In this document: piece by piece, positions 1 to 8,073 of the stretch
How positions within the stretch are numbered: position 1 is the first letter of the stretch
Layout of the letters: the number at the start of each line of letters is the position of its first letter
Assembly (NCBI GenBank): GCA_023259685.1
Contig: JALRGP010000009.1
Location: 1 to 17,378, forward strand
DNA length: 17,378 nucleotides
Source of the DNA: Alphaproteobacteria bacterium
GTDB taxonomy: Bacteria > Pseudomonadota > Alphaproteobacteria > JALRGP01
Reading direction: 5' to 3'
The notes under the pieces: model-generated
The model's input: only the letters and a program-made list of their open reading frames with translations
Databases searched by the model: none
Told to the model about the DNA's origin: nothing
Translations under genes and position numbers: made by a program

Positions 1-270
1 AAATTCCTAAAAGTTCTAGAATCAATCAATGGATGTTTAACATATGGTCGTATTTTTCTAAACCTGTTTTTACTATATGGACGTCTATCAGGCTTATTTA
101 TTACAATTTATTTTCGTAGGATGAACGTATTTAAAGTTGTTGTAAAATTATTACAATCCATATATTTGATATTTTTTTGCAAATAAAACTGTTGTTCATT
201 TCGTCCTTTAAAATGGACCTTTTTCTCATGATCGTTTAATCTCTAAGTAGGTCAATGAATAGTTACAATC
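1..270. other. AT-rich region upstream of dnaN, no recognised gene
   Basis: Frame 1 on the plus strand is open from the window edge to a TAA at 184-186 (about 61 codons), but the translation is hydrophobic, AT-driven and matches no family I know. It could be the tail of a gene or chance. A weak 4-bp stem (203-206 with 215-218) followed by a short T run at 220-224 could be a poor terminator. I found no convincing DnaA box (TTATNCACA type) and no clear promoter for dnaN, although this is where that promoter should lie. Confidence 0.3.
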
Positions 271-1386
271 ATGGATATTGAGGCGCAGCGTGTTGATTTA
301 TTAAAAAGCCTAGCCCTTGGTCAAAGTGTGATTGAGAAACGAACAACAGTTCCTTCTCTTAATCACGTCTATCTTAAAGCAGAAAATGGACAGTTACATT
401 TATCATTTACAAATTTGGATATGGAATTATCTATATCAATGACTACAAAAATTCAAAAAGAAGGAGATATTTGCGTCCCGGGTGAAGTTTTTTATGAGAT
501 TATTAAAAAATTAAAAAATGAGAAGGTTTCTGTATCATTTAAAAGCGACACACTACAAGTGGAAATAAAAAGCGGTAGCTCAACATTTTTATTGTCAACA
601 TTACCAGCCAGCGATTTTCCTCATATCGAGGGATTTGAACCAACGTCTCGTTTTTCAATTCCATCGGATCAACTGCAATTTTTAATTGATCAAACACGTT
701 TTTCCATGTGTGAAAATACAACGCAGTACACGCTTGGGGGTATATATTTTCATATGGTTCAAGACGGATTAAGGGCCGTTTCGACCGATACCCATCGTTT
801 ATCATGTGCGCAGAAAAACGTTCATATTGATGCCATGTTTGAAGGAATGATTTTAGGAAAAAAAACAATTTTCGAAATCAGAAAGCTCTTGGATGAATCC
901 AAAAAAGATGCCTTGTTATTGATTGGATATGGCCGTATTGAATTAAAAGTACAAACATCCTTTGCAGATATATCATTTAGTTCTCGTTTAATTGAAGGAA
1001 AATTTCCCGATTACGAGGAAACATTACAAAATCCCCTTAAATATCATATGATAGTACCCACAAAGGACTTGTTGGACGCGGTTGATCGTATGTCAACAAT
1101 ACTTGATAAAGACCGTGGCATTTGCTTAAAAATTAAAGAAAACCAATTGCTGATCAAAGCTTTGAACAATAAAATGGGAACTGCCGAAGACAGTATTGAT
1201 ATGCATTTTCCTCATCAACATCAACAAGACATTTTTTTGAACTCTAGCTATCTTTTGGACGCCCTTAAGCATATTCATTCTGATGAAACAAAAATTGAGT
1301 TTTCTTCTGATAATGAGCCTATTTTAATTACCCCCGTTCAAGATCATCCTGAAGAACAATATCTATTAATGCCTTTGATTGACTAA
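271..1386 (+). CDS. dnaN: DNA polymerase III subunit beta (sliding clamp)
   Basis: This is the ring-shaped processivity clamp that encircles DNA and tethers DNA polymerase III and repair proteins. The 371 residues match the usual length of about 366-375. Recognisable family signatures include LSTLPASDFP near residue 108, the RFSMCENTTQYTLGGIYF segment, the TDTHRL motif near residue 172, LIEGKFPDYE near 242, and the C-terminal YLLMPLID, which corresponds to the clamp's conserved VMPMRL end lining the binding pocket. The ATG at 271 gives the expected N-terminus (HLLKPL-type helix: DLLKSLALGQ). No strong Shine-Dalgarno sequence is visible. It is followed 80 bases later by mreB in the same direction. 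dnaN is commonly near the chromosomal origin, which agrees with the parS sites further along. Identification is secure. Confidence 0.97.
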   Translation: MDIEAQRVDLLKSLALGQSVIEKRTTVPSLNHVYLKAENGQLHLSFTNLDMELSISMTTKIQKEGDICVPGEVFYEIIKKLKNEKVSVSFKSDTLQVEIKSGSSTFLLSTLPASDFPHIEGFEPTSRFSIPSDQLQFLIDQTRFSMCENTTQYTLGGIYFHMVQDGLRAVSTDTHRLSCAQKNVHIDAMFEGMILGKKTIFEIRKLLDESKKDALLLIGYGRIELKVQTSFADISFSSRLIEGKFPDYEETLQNPLKYHMIVPTKDLLDAVDRMSTILDKDRGICLKIKENQLLIKALNNKMGTAEDSIDMHFPHQHQQDIFLNSSYLLDALKHIHSDETKIEFSSDNEPILITPVQDHPEEQYLLMPLID

Positions 1387-1466
1387 TTCTAAAAAAAGAG
1401 AGGAAAGTAAGTCTAAATTTATTAATAATATGCTAAGATTTCTATTATCCGTTAGGCTATGTTTAT

Positions 1467-2498
1467 ATGTTTGGGCGTTTATTGGGGTACCTCTCTTCTG
1501 ATATTGGCATTGATCTAGGTACTGCAAATACCCTTGTTTATGTGAAGGGAAAAGGAATTGTACTCAGCGAACCTTCCGTGGTTGCTGTTTTAAAAAAGGG
1601 TGGAAGACAACAAATTTTATCTGTTGGAGAAGAAGCGAAACGTATGTTAGGACGCACACCTGGAGATGTTCATGCTATTCGTCCACTCAAAGACGGCGTC
1701 ATCGCCGATTTTGAAATTGCAGAGGCGATGATTAAATATTTCATTAAAAAAGTTCATCGCAGAAAAAATTTTTTAGCACCTCAAATCGTTATTTGCGTTC
1801 CTTCAGGGGCAACGCCTGTTGAAAGACGAGCCATTAAGGATGCGGCTGAAAGTGCAGGCGGACGTCGTGTTTATTTAATTGAAGAGCCAATGGCAGCTGC
1901 TATTGGTGCCAATTTACCTGTCACCGAGCCTATTGGATGCATGGTCGTGGATATTGGTGGAGGCACAACAGAGGTTGCTGTTTTATCTCTAGGCGGTATT
2001 GTTTATGCGACATCTGTACGCGTTGGTGGGGATAAGATGGATGAATCCATTATTCAATACGTACGTCGCCAATTCAATCTCTTAATTGGTGAATCAACAG
2101 CTGAAAAAATTAAAAAAGAAGCTGGATCTGCCGTGATGACACCTGATAGTAAAAAAATGACTGTTAATATTAAAGGACGCAGTTTAACGGACGGCATTCC
2201 AAAAGAAATACAACTTAATCAATGCCATTTGGTTGAGGCATTAACAGATGTTGTGTCATCGATTGTATCCGCAGTAAAGTCTGCCCTAGAAAGTGTTCCT
2301 CCTGAATTGTCTGCAGACATTGTAGAACATGGCATTACAATGACAGGAGGAGGTGCTCTTTTAAGAAACTTGGATTATGTTTTACAACAGGCTACCAGTG
2401 TTCCTATTCATGTGGCAGAAAACGCTTTACAGTGCGTATCGATTGGAACAGGAAGATGCTTAGAAGAAATTGAATTCTTAAGAAATTTAGAAGCATAA
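1467..2498 (+). CDS. mreB: Rod shape-determining protein MreB (bacterial actin)
   Basis: MreB is the membrane-associated actin homologue that directs lateral cell-wall synthesis and sets rod shape. The 343-residue length is typical. Visible motifs are the phosphate-1 loop DIGIDLGTANT (residues 12-22), the phosphate-2 loop VDIGGGTTE (161-169), and the adenosine motif MTGGGALLRNLD near the C-terminus. The amino-terminal MFGRLLGYLS is the usual amphipathic membrane anchor. The ATG at 1467 gives the canonical N-terminus; the ATG at 1459 is out of frame. The usual partners mreC and mreD do not follow. Instead sfsA overlaps by one base (TAATG), so the two are probably translationally coupled. Upstream, TGCTAAGAT near 1432 could be a weak extended -10 element. 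Identification is secure. Confidence 0.97.
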   Translation: MFGRLLGYLSSDIGIDLGTANTLVYVKGKGIVLSEPSVVAVLKKGGRQQILSVGEEAKRMLGRTPGDVHAIRPLKDGVIADFEIAEAMIKYFIKKVHRRKNFLAPQIVICVPSGATPVERRAIKDAAESAGGRRVYLIEEPMAAAIGANLPVTEPIGCMVVDIGGGTTEVAVLSLGGIVYATSVRVGGDKMDESIIQYVRRQFNLLIGESTAEKIKKEAGSAVMTPDSKKMTVNIKGRSLTDGIPKEIQLNQCHLVEALTDVVSSIVSAVKSALESVPPELSADIVEHGITMTGGGALLRNLDYVLQQATSVPIHVAENALQCVSIGTGRCLEEIEFLRNLEA

Positions 2499-3223
2499 TG
2501 ATTTTTTCAACACCTCTTGTTAAAGGGGTCTTATTAAAACGTTACAAGCGTTTTTTATGCGATGTTCAATTGGAGTCTAGTGAAATTATCACGGCTCATT
2601 GCCCTAATCCTGGGGCAATGATGGGGCTGACCCATGAAGGAGAGACAGTCTTTTTATCACACTCAAACTCGCCGTCTAGAAAATTACCGTACACATGGGA
2701 AATGGTTGAAACATGTCACCCTGTTTTTAACCAGCCTGCTAAAAGTCCAACATTCATTGGAATGAACACAATGAATCCTAATCGTCTTGTTAAAGAAGGG
2801 TTAGAGACCGGTTTTTTTAGTCATATTTTTGATTTTCTGACATTTCAATGTGAAGTAAGATATGGCACCAATTCCCGTGTTGATTTTGTTTTAAAAGGAG
2901 AAAAAGGACTGTGTTATTTAGAGGTTAAAAATGTCCATTTATGTCGGCATGATGGTTTAGCTGAATTTCCTGATTGTGAAACAGCAAGAGGCGCAAAGCA
3001 TTTAATGGAATTATCGGAGCTTTCCAAAGCCGGTGTTTCCTGTGTGGTCATGTATATCGTTCAACGTAATGATGTGACCACCTTTCAAGTTGCAAAAGAT
3101 CTAGATAAAAAATACGGTATTGCATCGGATATTGCGAAACAAAGCGGTGTAATCATGTTAGCCTTTACGTGTGATGTTTCAACGAAAGGAATTTTCTTAG
3201 ATAAACAGTTAAAAGTTCTTTAG
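2498..3223 (+). CDS. sfsA: SfsA family protein (sugar fermentation stimulation protein homologue)
   Basis: The 241 residues match the SfsA family (234 aa in E. coli), which has an OB-like DNA-binding N-terminal part and a PD-(D/E)xK nuclease-like C-terminal part. In E. coli it was linked to maltose gene expression; its biochemical role is not settled. Family landmarks are HCPNPGAM (residues 34-41), the nuclease-like triad positions in SRVDF (D129) and LEVKN (E142, K144), and the FPDCETARGAKHLMEL segment. The ATG at 2498 overlaps the mreB stop by one base, supporting coupled translation. The gene ends 112 bases before the convergent flgI stop. No U-rich terminator is visible in that gap, only a 14-bp AT-rich palindrome at 3240-3253 that has no loop. 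Confidence 0.93.
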   Translation: MIFSTPLVKGVLLKRYKRFLCDVQLESSEIITAHCPNPGAMMGLTHEGETVFLSHSNSPSRKLPYTWEMVETCHPVFNQPAKSPTFIGMNTMNPNRLVKEGLETGFFSHIFDFLTFQCEVRYGTNSRVDFVLKGEKGLCYLEVKNVHLCRHDGLAEFPDCETARGAKHLMELSELSKAGVSCVVMYIVQRNDVTTFQVAKDLDKKYGIASDIAKQSGVIMLAFTCDVSTKGIFLDKQLKVL

Positions 3224-3335
3224 TAAAAAGAATGAGCAAATGAAGATCTTCATCCAAGAGTTACGAGTCATTACGTTAGAGTTAACCTTAATTCTAATGT
3301 CTCTATCCCCATCACAGTCTTTCTCATAGGGGTAT

Positions 3336-4832
3336 TTAAGAGCCAATGATTTCTGCTTGGATCGCACCGGTTGCTTTAATTCCTTTTAAAATGTCGGTCA
3401 TGTCACGCGGTGATACCCCCAATGCATTTAAGGCATCCACAAGCTCGTCCAATGTTGCCCCTTCAACAAAAGAAAATTTCCCTTTTTCTTCGTTAATTGT
3501 GGCTTGGCTTCTGTCTAATACAACGGTTTGGGGGCCACTGGACGGGGTGGGGGATGGTGTATTAGTGTTATTGTCTTGCCCCACTTGTTCGTTAAATTTT
3601 TTTAGTTGAATTTGATAAGTTTGATCTAAGTTTTGTAATTCTTGTGCATAAAAAGCTTGGGCGGCTTTAATTTGAGATAAATTGTCCGTAGTTTTAAATT
3701 TTTGCAATTGTTCAATAATGGTGTTGAATTTTAATCTTAATTGCTCTTGATCATGGACATAGGTTGTTTTTAAGCGATCAATGTCTTCTAAAGGAGACGG
3801 CTGAATTGAGCGCTCCAAAGATACAGGTGTTATGTTCGGCGTATTGATTGAAGATTGAAACAATATATTCGGTTGGGATGCCTCAGATGTTTCAATAACC
3901 TTGATACTGATGGATCCATGGGTAATGGCAACGGGTGCAATTTTAACATGGCTGCCCATGACAATGACCCCACTGGGATCAATATAAATTTTTGCACTTT
4001 GGTCCGGTTCTACGGTTAATTGTTCAATGGTCATCATAAAATTCACCAAATCATTTTGATGATGAAGAGGTACATGAATGTCAATGGTGGCGGGATCTAG
4101 GGAATTGGCAATGGTTTGTTGAAAAGCATTATTAATAGATTTTGAAACTCTTGACGATGTCGTAGCATCAGGATTACGAAGGCCAAGACGTAATTTTTTC
4201 AAGTTTTTTAATTCGAAATCAACTTCTTTTTCAACGATCGCTCCGTTAATGATTTTACCGCTTGTGGGGACCCCATCGGTGATTGTCATGGCTCGCCCTT
4301 GTGCGGCGATTCCCGATACGTTGACTTGTCCTTGGGCAACCGCCACAACCTCGTCGCGTCCGCTCAGCAGTGGAGTGACCAGCAATGTTCCGCCCCGTAG
4401 ATCTTTTGCGTCCCCAAGGGCCGAAACAGTCACATCGATACGGCTGCCATGGCGTGAAAAGGGTGGTAAAATGGCGGATACCATGACGGCTGCTACATTT
4501 TTTCCCGATAAAAACTGAGAGTGATCACGCATGTTGACGCCCAACCTTTCCAACATTCCCGATAAACTTTCTTTGGTATAGGGAATAGAATTCAGGGTGT
4601 CACCAGTTCCATTCAGCCCAACCACAAGTCCGTATCCTACCAATTGATTGTCGCGTACATCGGTAAATTGGGCAATATCTTTGAGACGAACTTTTAAAGA
4701 TTGAAACGATTTTTTATGGAAGGGATGAACGTAATGTTTATAAAGATGATCATCGGTATTGGTGGGAGCACCCACCACGTAAAATCCAATGATATGCACA
4801 ATATTGGTCATAATCATTAAAAATTTGAACAT
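3336..4832 (-). CDS. flgI: Flagellar P-ring protein FlgI with a coiled-coil insertion
   Basis: FlgI forms the periplasmic P-ring around the flagellar rod. The FlgI core is clear: VRLKDIAQFTDVRDNQLVGY (residues 48-67), VVGLNGTGD (70-78), the central SHVKIAPVAITHG region (294-306), and the C-terminal block EEKGKFSFVEGATLDELVDALNALGVSP and onward (448-498). At 498 residues it is about 130 longer than usual (about 370). The excess is a segment at roughly 318-436, where ordinary FlgI has a short loop. It contains a charged, probably helical stretch (about 345-418) and a Pro/Ser/Thr/Asn linker (about 420-435). There are also about 25 extra residues between the hydrophobic signal-like segment (4-21) and the mature core. 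The start at 4832 is adjacent to GGTGAGGG; the Met at residue 6 or 8 is an alternative. A sigma-54-like promoter lies just upstream. The gene stands apart from flgH and flgA. Confidence 0.94.
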   Translation of the reverse strand: MFKFLMIMTNIVHIIGFYVVGAPTNTDDHLYKHYVHPFHKKSFQSLKVRLKDIAQFTDVRDNQLVGYGLVVGLNGTGDTLNSIPYTKESLSGMLERLGVNMRDHSQFLSGKNVAAVMVSAILPPFSRHGSRIDVTVSALGDAKDLRGGTLLVTPLLSGRDEVVAVAQGQVNVSGIAAQGRAMTITDGVPTSGKIINGAIVEKEVDFELKNLKKLRLGLRNPDATTSSRVSKSINNAFQQTIANSLDPATIDIHVPLHHQNDLVNFMMTIEQLTVEPDQSAKIYIDPSGVIVMGSHVKIAPVAITHGSISIKVIETSEASQPNILFQSSINTPNITPVSLERSIQPSPLEDIDRLKTTYVHDQEQLRLKFNTIIEQLQKFKTTDNLSQIKAAQAFYAQELQNLDQTYQIQLKKFNEQVGQDNNTNTPSPTPSSGPQTVVLDRSQATINEEKGKFSFVEGATLDELVDALNALGVSPRDMTDILKGIKATGAIQAEIIGS

Positions 4833-4865
4833 CCCTCACCAACGACACCCACTTTTAAAAATATA

Positions 4866-4882
4866 TGCAAAAAATATGCCAA
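4866..4882 (-). promoter_or_regulatory. Sigma-54-type (-24/-12) promoter of flgI
   Basis: Read on the minus strand the site is TTGGCATATTTTTTGCA. It has TGGCA at -24 and TTGCA at -12, with GG and GC separated by exactly 10 bases (consensus TGGCACG-N4-TTGCA). The inferred start of transcription is near 4855, about 23 bases before the flgI ATG. It occupies the 58-base gap between the LOG family gene and flgI, so flgI can be expressed separately from the upstream genes. Its location and geometry are matched by the site before flgL. Confidence 0.72.
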
Positions 4883-4890
4883 TACGTATC

Positions 4891-5436
4891 TTAGGGACGT
4901 GGTAAAAAATGGTTTAATTTTTCTTTATGATCCACAATATAAATCATATCGGTGACGATTTTATTTAAAAATCCTTCTTTGATCATGTGATGAATTAAAG
5001 ACACCAAAGGATCCCAATAACGGTTTTCATTCATTAAAATAATTGGGTTTTGATGAAGACCCAGTTGGCTCCATACCAATATTTCAAAAAATTCGTCCAA
5101 GGTACCGCTGCCACCGGGCAAAATAATAAAACCTTCAGCTTTGTCAAACATCATTCTTTTTCTTTCGTGCATGGAAGATGTAATATGTAATTCTTGAAGA
5201 CCAGGCAAAATGCCTTCCTTATCTTTTAAAAAATCAGTAATAATGCCGCAGGCATAACCGCCTGCGTCCAATACGCTTTGCGCAACAATACGCATTAATC
5301 CTCGCGCGCCCCCCCCATAAACAAGCCCATAGCCGTGGCTCACAAGGGTACGTCCAACATACTGAGCCAGATGCGAATAACTAGGATCAAGCCCTTCTGA
5401 CGAGCCACAGTATACACATAATAATTTTTGATTCAT
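4891..5436 (-). CDS. LOG family protein (TIGR00730-type nucleotide phosphoribohydrolase)
   Basis: The 181-residue Rossmann-like protein belongs to the LOG family, whose members cleave the N-glycosidic bond of cytokinin riboside monophosphates or AMP-like nucleotides to release the base. The signature PGGSGTLDE (residues 107-115) and the active-site MHERK (89-93) are intact. The glycine-rich GGGARGLM (41-48) is followed by Arg49, where most relatives have Gly. The N-terminal LLCVYCGSS is typical. In a bacterium that does not signal to plants this is probably nucleotide salvage; the substrate cannot be read from sequence. It lies 87 bases after aroB on the same strand. That AT-rich gap holds a possible extended -10 (TGATAAAAT, 5493 to 5485, minus). 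No good Shine-Dalgarno precedes the ATG. Confidence 0.9.
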   Translation of the reverse strand: MNQKLLCVYCGSSEGLDPSYSHLAQYVGRTLVSHGYGLVYGGGARGLMRIVAQSVLDAGGYACGIITDFLKDKEGILPGLQELHITSSMHERKRMMFDKAEGFIILPGGSGTLDEFFEILVWSQLGLHQNPIILMNENRYWDPLVSLIHHMIKEGFLNKIVTDMIYIVDHKEKLNHFLPRP

Positions 5437-5523
5437 TGATTGCTGTAGGTTGTTATTTTATTTAATTGTGACATAAATTTATTTATTTTATCAAAATTTT
5501 TATTTAAACATAATTCAAAATAC

Positions 5524-6549
5524 TTACATAATTTTTTCTAATATTGTGGAATCTAAATTTTGAATAACACATCCTTGTCCCAACCCTTTTGGAAGAATCA
5601 CACGAATTCCATCCTTGTTCTTTTTTTTATCATGAGACATCACAGAAATCATGTCTTGCGCGGAGAATGTGCAAGATATGGGAAGCGACAAACGATTAAA
5701 ATGATCAATAATTTTTTCCAAGTCATCAAAAGAATTCAGGCCTTGTATAATCGCATAACGATAAGCAATGATGATACCAATGCCAACCGCAATTCCATGG
5801 GGTATTGTGAAATTGGACAGAGTTTCAATCCCATGACCAAAAGTATGTCCCAAATTTAAAAAAATACGATCAGAATAATTTTTTTCCAAAAAATCATTGC
5901 CAATAATTTTTAATTTCAATCGCACACTGGGTTCAATAAATTTTTCAAGTTTTCCAACATCATAAAGGTCATTCAAACTTTTAAAATGATTGTCCAAATC
6001 ATTAAATAATTGTTTGTCACACATCAAAGCATGTTTAAGCAGTTCAACGTATCCTGATTGCAGCTGGCCAATGGGCAAAGTTTTTAAAAAATCTGCATGG
6101 CACACAGTTATTTTGGGGGGATAGAAACAGCCAATAATATTTTTGATATCGTTACAATTAATGCCGGTCTTACCTCCAATAGAGCTGTCAACTTGAGATA
6201 ATAAAGTTGTTGGAAAAAATATCCAATCAATACCTCGCAGTAACGTTGCCGCCACAAACCCACATAGATCACCAATGGTTCCACCACCAATGGCAACAAG
6301 CGTTGTGTCTCTGGTCACATAAGGGGTTAGATGGGTGGTCAATTGTGCGTAGGATGATAATGATTTTGTGGATTCACCTGATGGCCATGGAACAAAAAGT
6401 TTAGCCTCAGCACATGCATGTTCAATATATTGTGGATTCAAGATTTGATCATAAACAACAATATAATTTGAAATACTATTTAAAATATCAAAAGAGCGAG
6501 AAAAATAAACAGCAGATTGGATATGTAAAGAATAACCGTAGGATATCAA
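5524..6549 (-). CDS. aroB: 3-dehydroquinate synthase
   Basis: AroB converts DAHP to 3-dehydroquinate, the second step of the shikimate pathway, using NAD and a divalent metal. The 341-residue chain carries RDTTLVAIGGGTIGDL (residues 80-95, NAD-binding), PTTLLSQVDSSIGGKTGIN (113-131), and the metal ligands E169 (in GYVELLKHA), H235 (in NLGHTFGHGIE) and H251. After H251 the usual HGE-AV motif reads HGI-AV. The start is a TTG at 6549 whose last two bases overlap the gap stop (TTGA), so translation is probably coupled to gap. Length is about 20 residues below E. coli AroB, mainly at the N-terminus. An intact-looking AroB implies that at least part of aromatic biosynthesis is kept in this otherwise reduced-looking genome. 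Confidence 0.95.
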   Translation of the reverse strand: MISYGYSLHIQSAVYFSRSFDILNSISNYIVVYDQILNPQYIEHACAEAKLFVPWPSGESTKSLSSYAQLTTHLTPYVTRDTTLVAIGGGTIGDLCGFVAATLLRGIDWIFFPTTLLSQVDSSIGGKTGINCNDIKNIIGCFYPPKITVCHADFLKTLPIGQLQSGYVELLKHALMCDKQLFNDLDNHFKSLNDLYDVGKLEKFIEPSVRLKLKIIGNDFLEKNYSDRIFLNLGHTFGHGIETLSNFTIPHGIAVGIGIIIAYRYAIIQGLNSFDDLEKIIDHFNRLSLPISCTFSAQDMISVMSHDKKKNKDGIRVILPKGLGQGCVIQNLDSTILEKIM

Positions 6550-7556
6550 TGTTGTAAAGCAATAAAATTAACCGTATCAATCATGCGGTTAGAAAATCCC
6601 CATTCATTATCGTACCACGCAAGAACACGCCCCATATGCGGACCCACCGTTTGAATTTGAGATAAATCAACAATACAACTATGGGGGTCATGGTTAAAAT
6701 CACAGGACACCAGTGGTTCATTTGTCGTAGATAAAATTCCCACATACGTTTGTTGGGCTTTAAGAATGATATTGTGAATTACATCGACGGATACCTCTTG
6801 ACGTGTTGTAAAGACAAAATCAAGAGCTGATACGTTCATTGTTGGTACACGAATAGCCGTTCCGTCCAGTTTTCCTTTTAAATGTGGCAGAATCAGAGAT
6901 ACTGATTTTGCTGCACCTGTGGTTGTTGGAATCATAGAATGGGCAGCAGCCCGAGCACGTCTTAAATCCTTATGATAAGAATCAACCAAACGTTGGTCTC
7001 CGGTATACGCATGGATCGTTGTCATGTATCCACATTCCACAGTCAAAGCATCATCTAAAGCTTTCACCAAGGGGACTAAGCAATTCGTTGTGCATGATCC
7101 ATTCGATATGATTTGGTGGGTATCGGATATGTCTCGATGATTAATACCATAGACAACGGTAATATCGGCGCGATCACAAGGGGCAGATACGATCACCCTT
7201 TTGGCACCTTGATCATTATTGCAATGTAAAAGGGCTTGGTCTTTTGTCGTAAAACGTCCAGAACATTCCATAACCATATCTATTCCCAAATTTTTCCACG
7301 GTAAAGAAGACGGATCCTTATCGCACAAGATTTTAAAGCGATGAGCATTCACACATAAATCTCCCTGATCAATAGAAACGGTATGATTTAAACGACCATG
7401 GACAGAATCATATGTTAAAAGATGAGCATGATCATCGACGGAACCTAAATCATTAATGGCAACGATATCAAAATTTTTTATTTTTTGCTCTAAAAAAGCC
7501 CGTATGATCATTCGACCAATACGGCCAAAACCATTGATTGCCACACGATAACGCAT
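6546..7556 (-). CDS. gap: Type I glyceraldehyde-3-phosphate dehydrogenase
   Basis: This NAD-dependent enzyme oxidises glyceraldehyde 3-phosphate to 1,3-bisphosphoglycerate. The 336-residue length is typical. It has the Rossmann motif INGFGRIGR (8-16), an acidic NAD-selecting residue in VAINDL (D36), catalytic C155 in SNGSCTTNC (151-159), catalytic H182 in TTIHAYTGDQ, the ARAAAHSMIPTTTGAAKSV phosphate-site region, and the C-terminal WYDNEWGFSNRM. The usual SNASCTTNC has Gly in place of Ala before the SC; this is a mild change. A strong GGAGGT Shine-Dalgarno lies 3 bases before the ATG, which decides the start. It sits 25 bases after rpsT and overlaps aroB by 4 bases, so rpsT-gap-aroB look co-transcribed. 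An erythrose-4-phosphate dehydrogenase role is less likely. Confidence 0.95.
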   Translation of the reverse strand: MRYRVAINGFGRIGRMIIRAFLEQKIKNFDIVAINDLGSVDDHAHLLTYDSVHGRLNHTVSIDQGDLCVNAHRFKILCDKDPSSLPWKNLGIDMVMECSGRFTTKDQALLHCNNDQGAKRVIVSAPCDRADITVVYGINHRDISDTHQIISNGSCTTNCLVPLVKALDDALTVECGYMTTIHAYTGDQRLVDSYHKDLRRARAAAHSMIPTTTGAAKSVSLILPHLKGKLDGTAIRVPTMNVSALDFVFTTRQEVSVDVIHNIILKAQQTYVGILSTTNEPLVSCDFNHDPHSCIVDLSQIQTVGPHMGRVLAWYDNEWGFSNRMIDTVNFIALQH

Positions 7557-7581
7557 GCTACCTCCGTTATTTATATGATGA

Positions 7582-7851
7582 TTAGGCAGATGTGGAATTT
7601 AAACGTTTAGCTAAGCGAGATACTTTGCGCGCAGCAGTGTTTTTATGAATAACACCTTTGTTAACGCCTTTCATTAATTGACTTTCAGCATTGACGAATG
7701 CTTGTTGACGTTCGTTTGTGTCACTGGATTTACTTAAAATATCTAAGGCTTTTTTAACAAATGTTCTTATTTTACTCATGCGAGATTTGTTAACAGCCGT
7801 TTGACGGATTGTTTTCCGAATGCATTTTTGTGCAGACTTATGGCAAGCCAT
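7582..7851 (-). CDS. rpsT: 30S ribosomal protein S20
   Basis: S20 is a small, lysine- and arginine-rich primary 16S rRNA-binding protein of the 30S subunit. The 89-residue chain begins MACHKSAQKCIRKTIRQ (canonical MANHKSAKKRIRQ), has the central FVKKALDIL helix, and ends in the family hallmark KGVIHKNTAARKVSRLAKRLN (about residues 64-84). The replacement of basic residues by Cys at positions 3 and 10 is unusual but does not disturb the rest. A good promoter lies about 30 bases upstream, and gap follows after 25 bases, so rpsT leads a minus-strand operon. No classical Shine-Dalgarno is visible. Confidence 0.96.
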   Translation of the reverse strand: MACHKSAQKCIRKTIRQTAVNKSRMSKIRTFVKKALDILSKSSDTNERQQAFVNAESQLMKGVNKGVIHKNTAARKVSRLAKRLNSTSA

Positions 7852-7880
7852 TATTTTTCACAATAACTATTATTATTAAT

Positions 7881-7909
7881 ATTATGAAAAATACATGGAA
7901 AAAAATCAA
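7881..7909 (-). promoter_or_regulatory. rpsT: Sigma-70-type promoter of the rpsT-gap-aroB operon
   Basis: On the minus strand, TTGATT (-35, 7909-7904) is separated by exactly 17 bases from CATAAT (-10, 7886-7881). The -10 matches consensus at 5 of 6 positions and the -35 at 4 of 6. The inferred transcript start is around 7874, leaving a short AT-rich leader of about 22 bases before the rpsT ATG. Confidence 0.55.
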
Positions 7910-8073
7910 ATTTTTTACAAATTGTGGGCTTAAGATTTAATTGTCAGGGCGAACGCATCTTAATTTTTTATAAAAATTGTGTAAAATGCGATATGTGATA
8001 TTCAATCGTTTTTGCTGTGTCTAATGAAAATATCACCAAAGTATTTGAACACATAACAGATTAAAGAGTAGAA

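Noticed and set aside
1..270. Chromosomal origin candidate upstream of dnaN
   Set aside because: It is AT-rich, but I saw no DnaA boxes or repeated 13-mers; the parS sites support an origin-proximal region without locating the origin.
3240..3253. 14-bp perfect palindrome between sfsA and flgI, with nearby words (AGATC, TTCATCCAA) also seen at 8074-8092
   Set aside because: There is no loop or U tract for a terminator, and the similarity to the other region is too short and gapped to call a second repeat copy.
7151..7152. Ala to Gly change in the Gap active-site motif (SNGSC) as a loss-of-function sign
   Set aside because: The catalytic Cys and His and all other motifs are intact, so this is a mild substitution and not evidence of inactivation; the coordinates are approximate.
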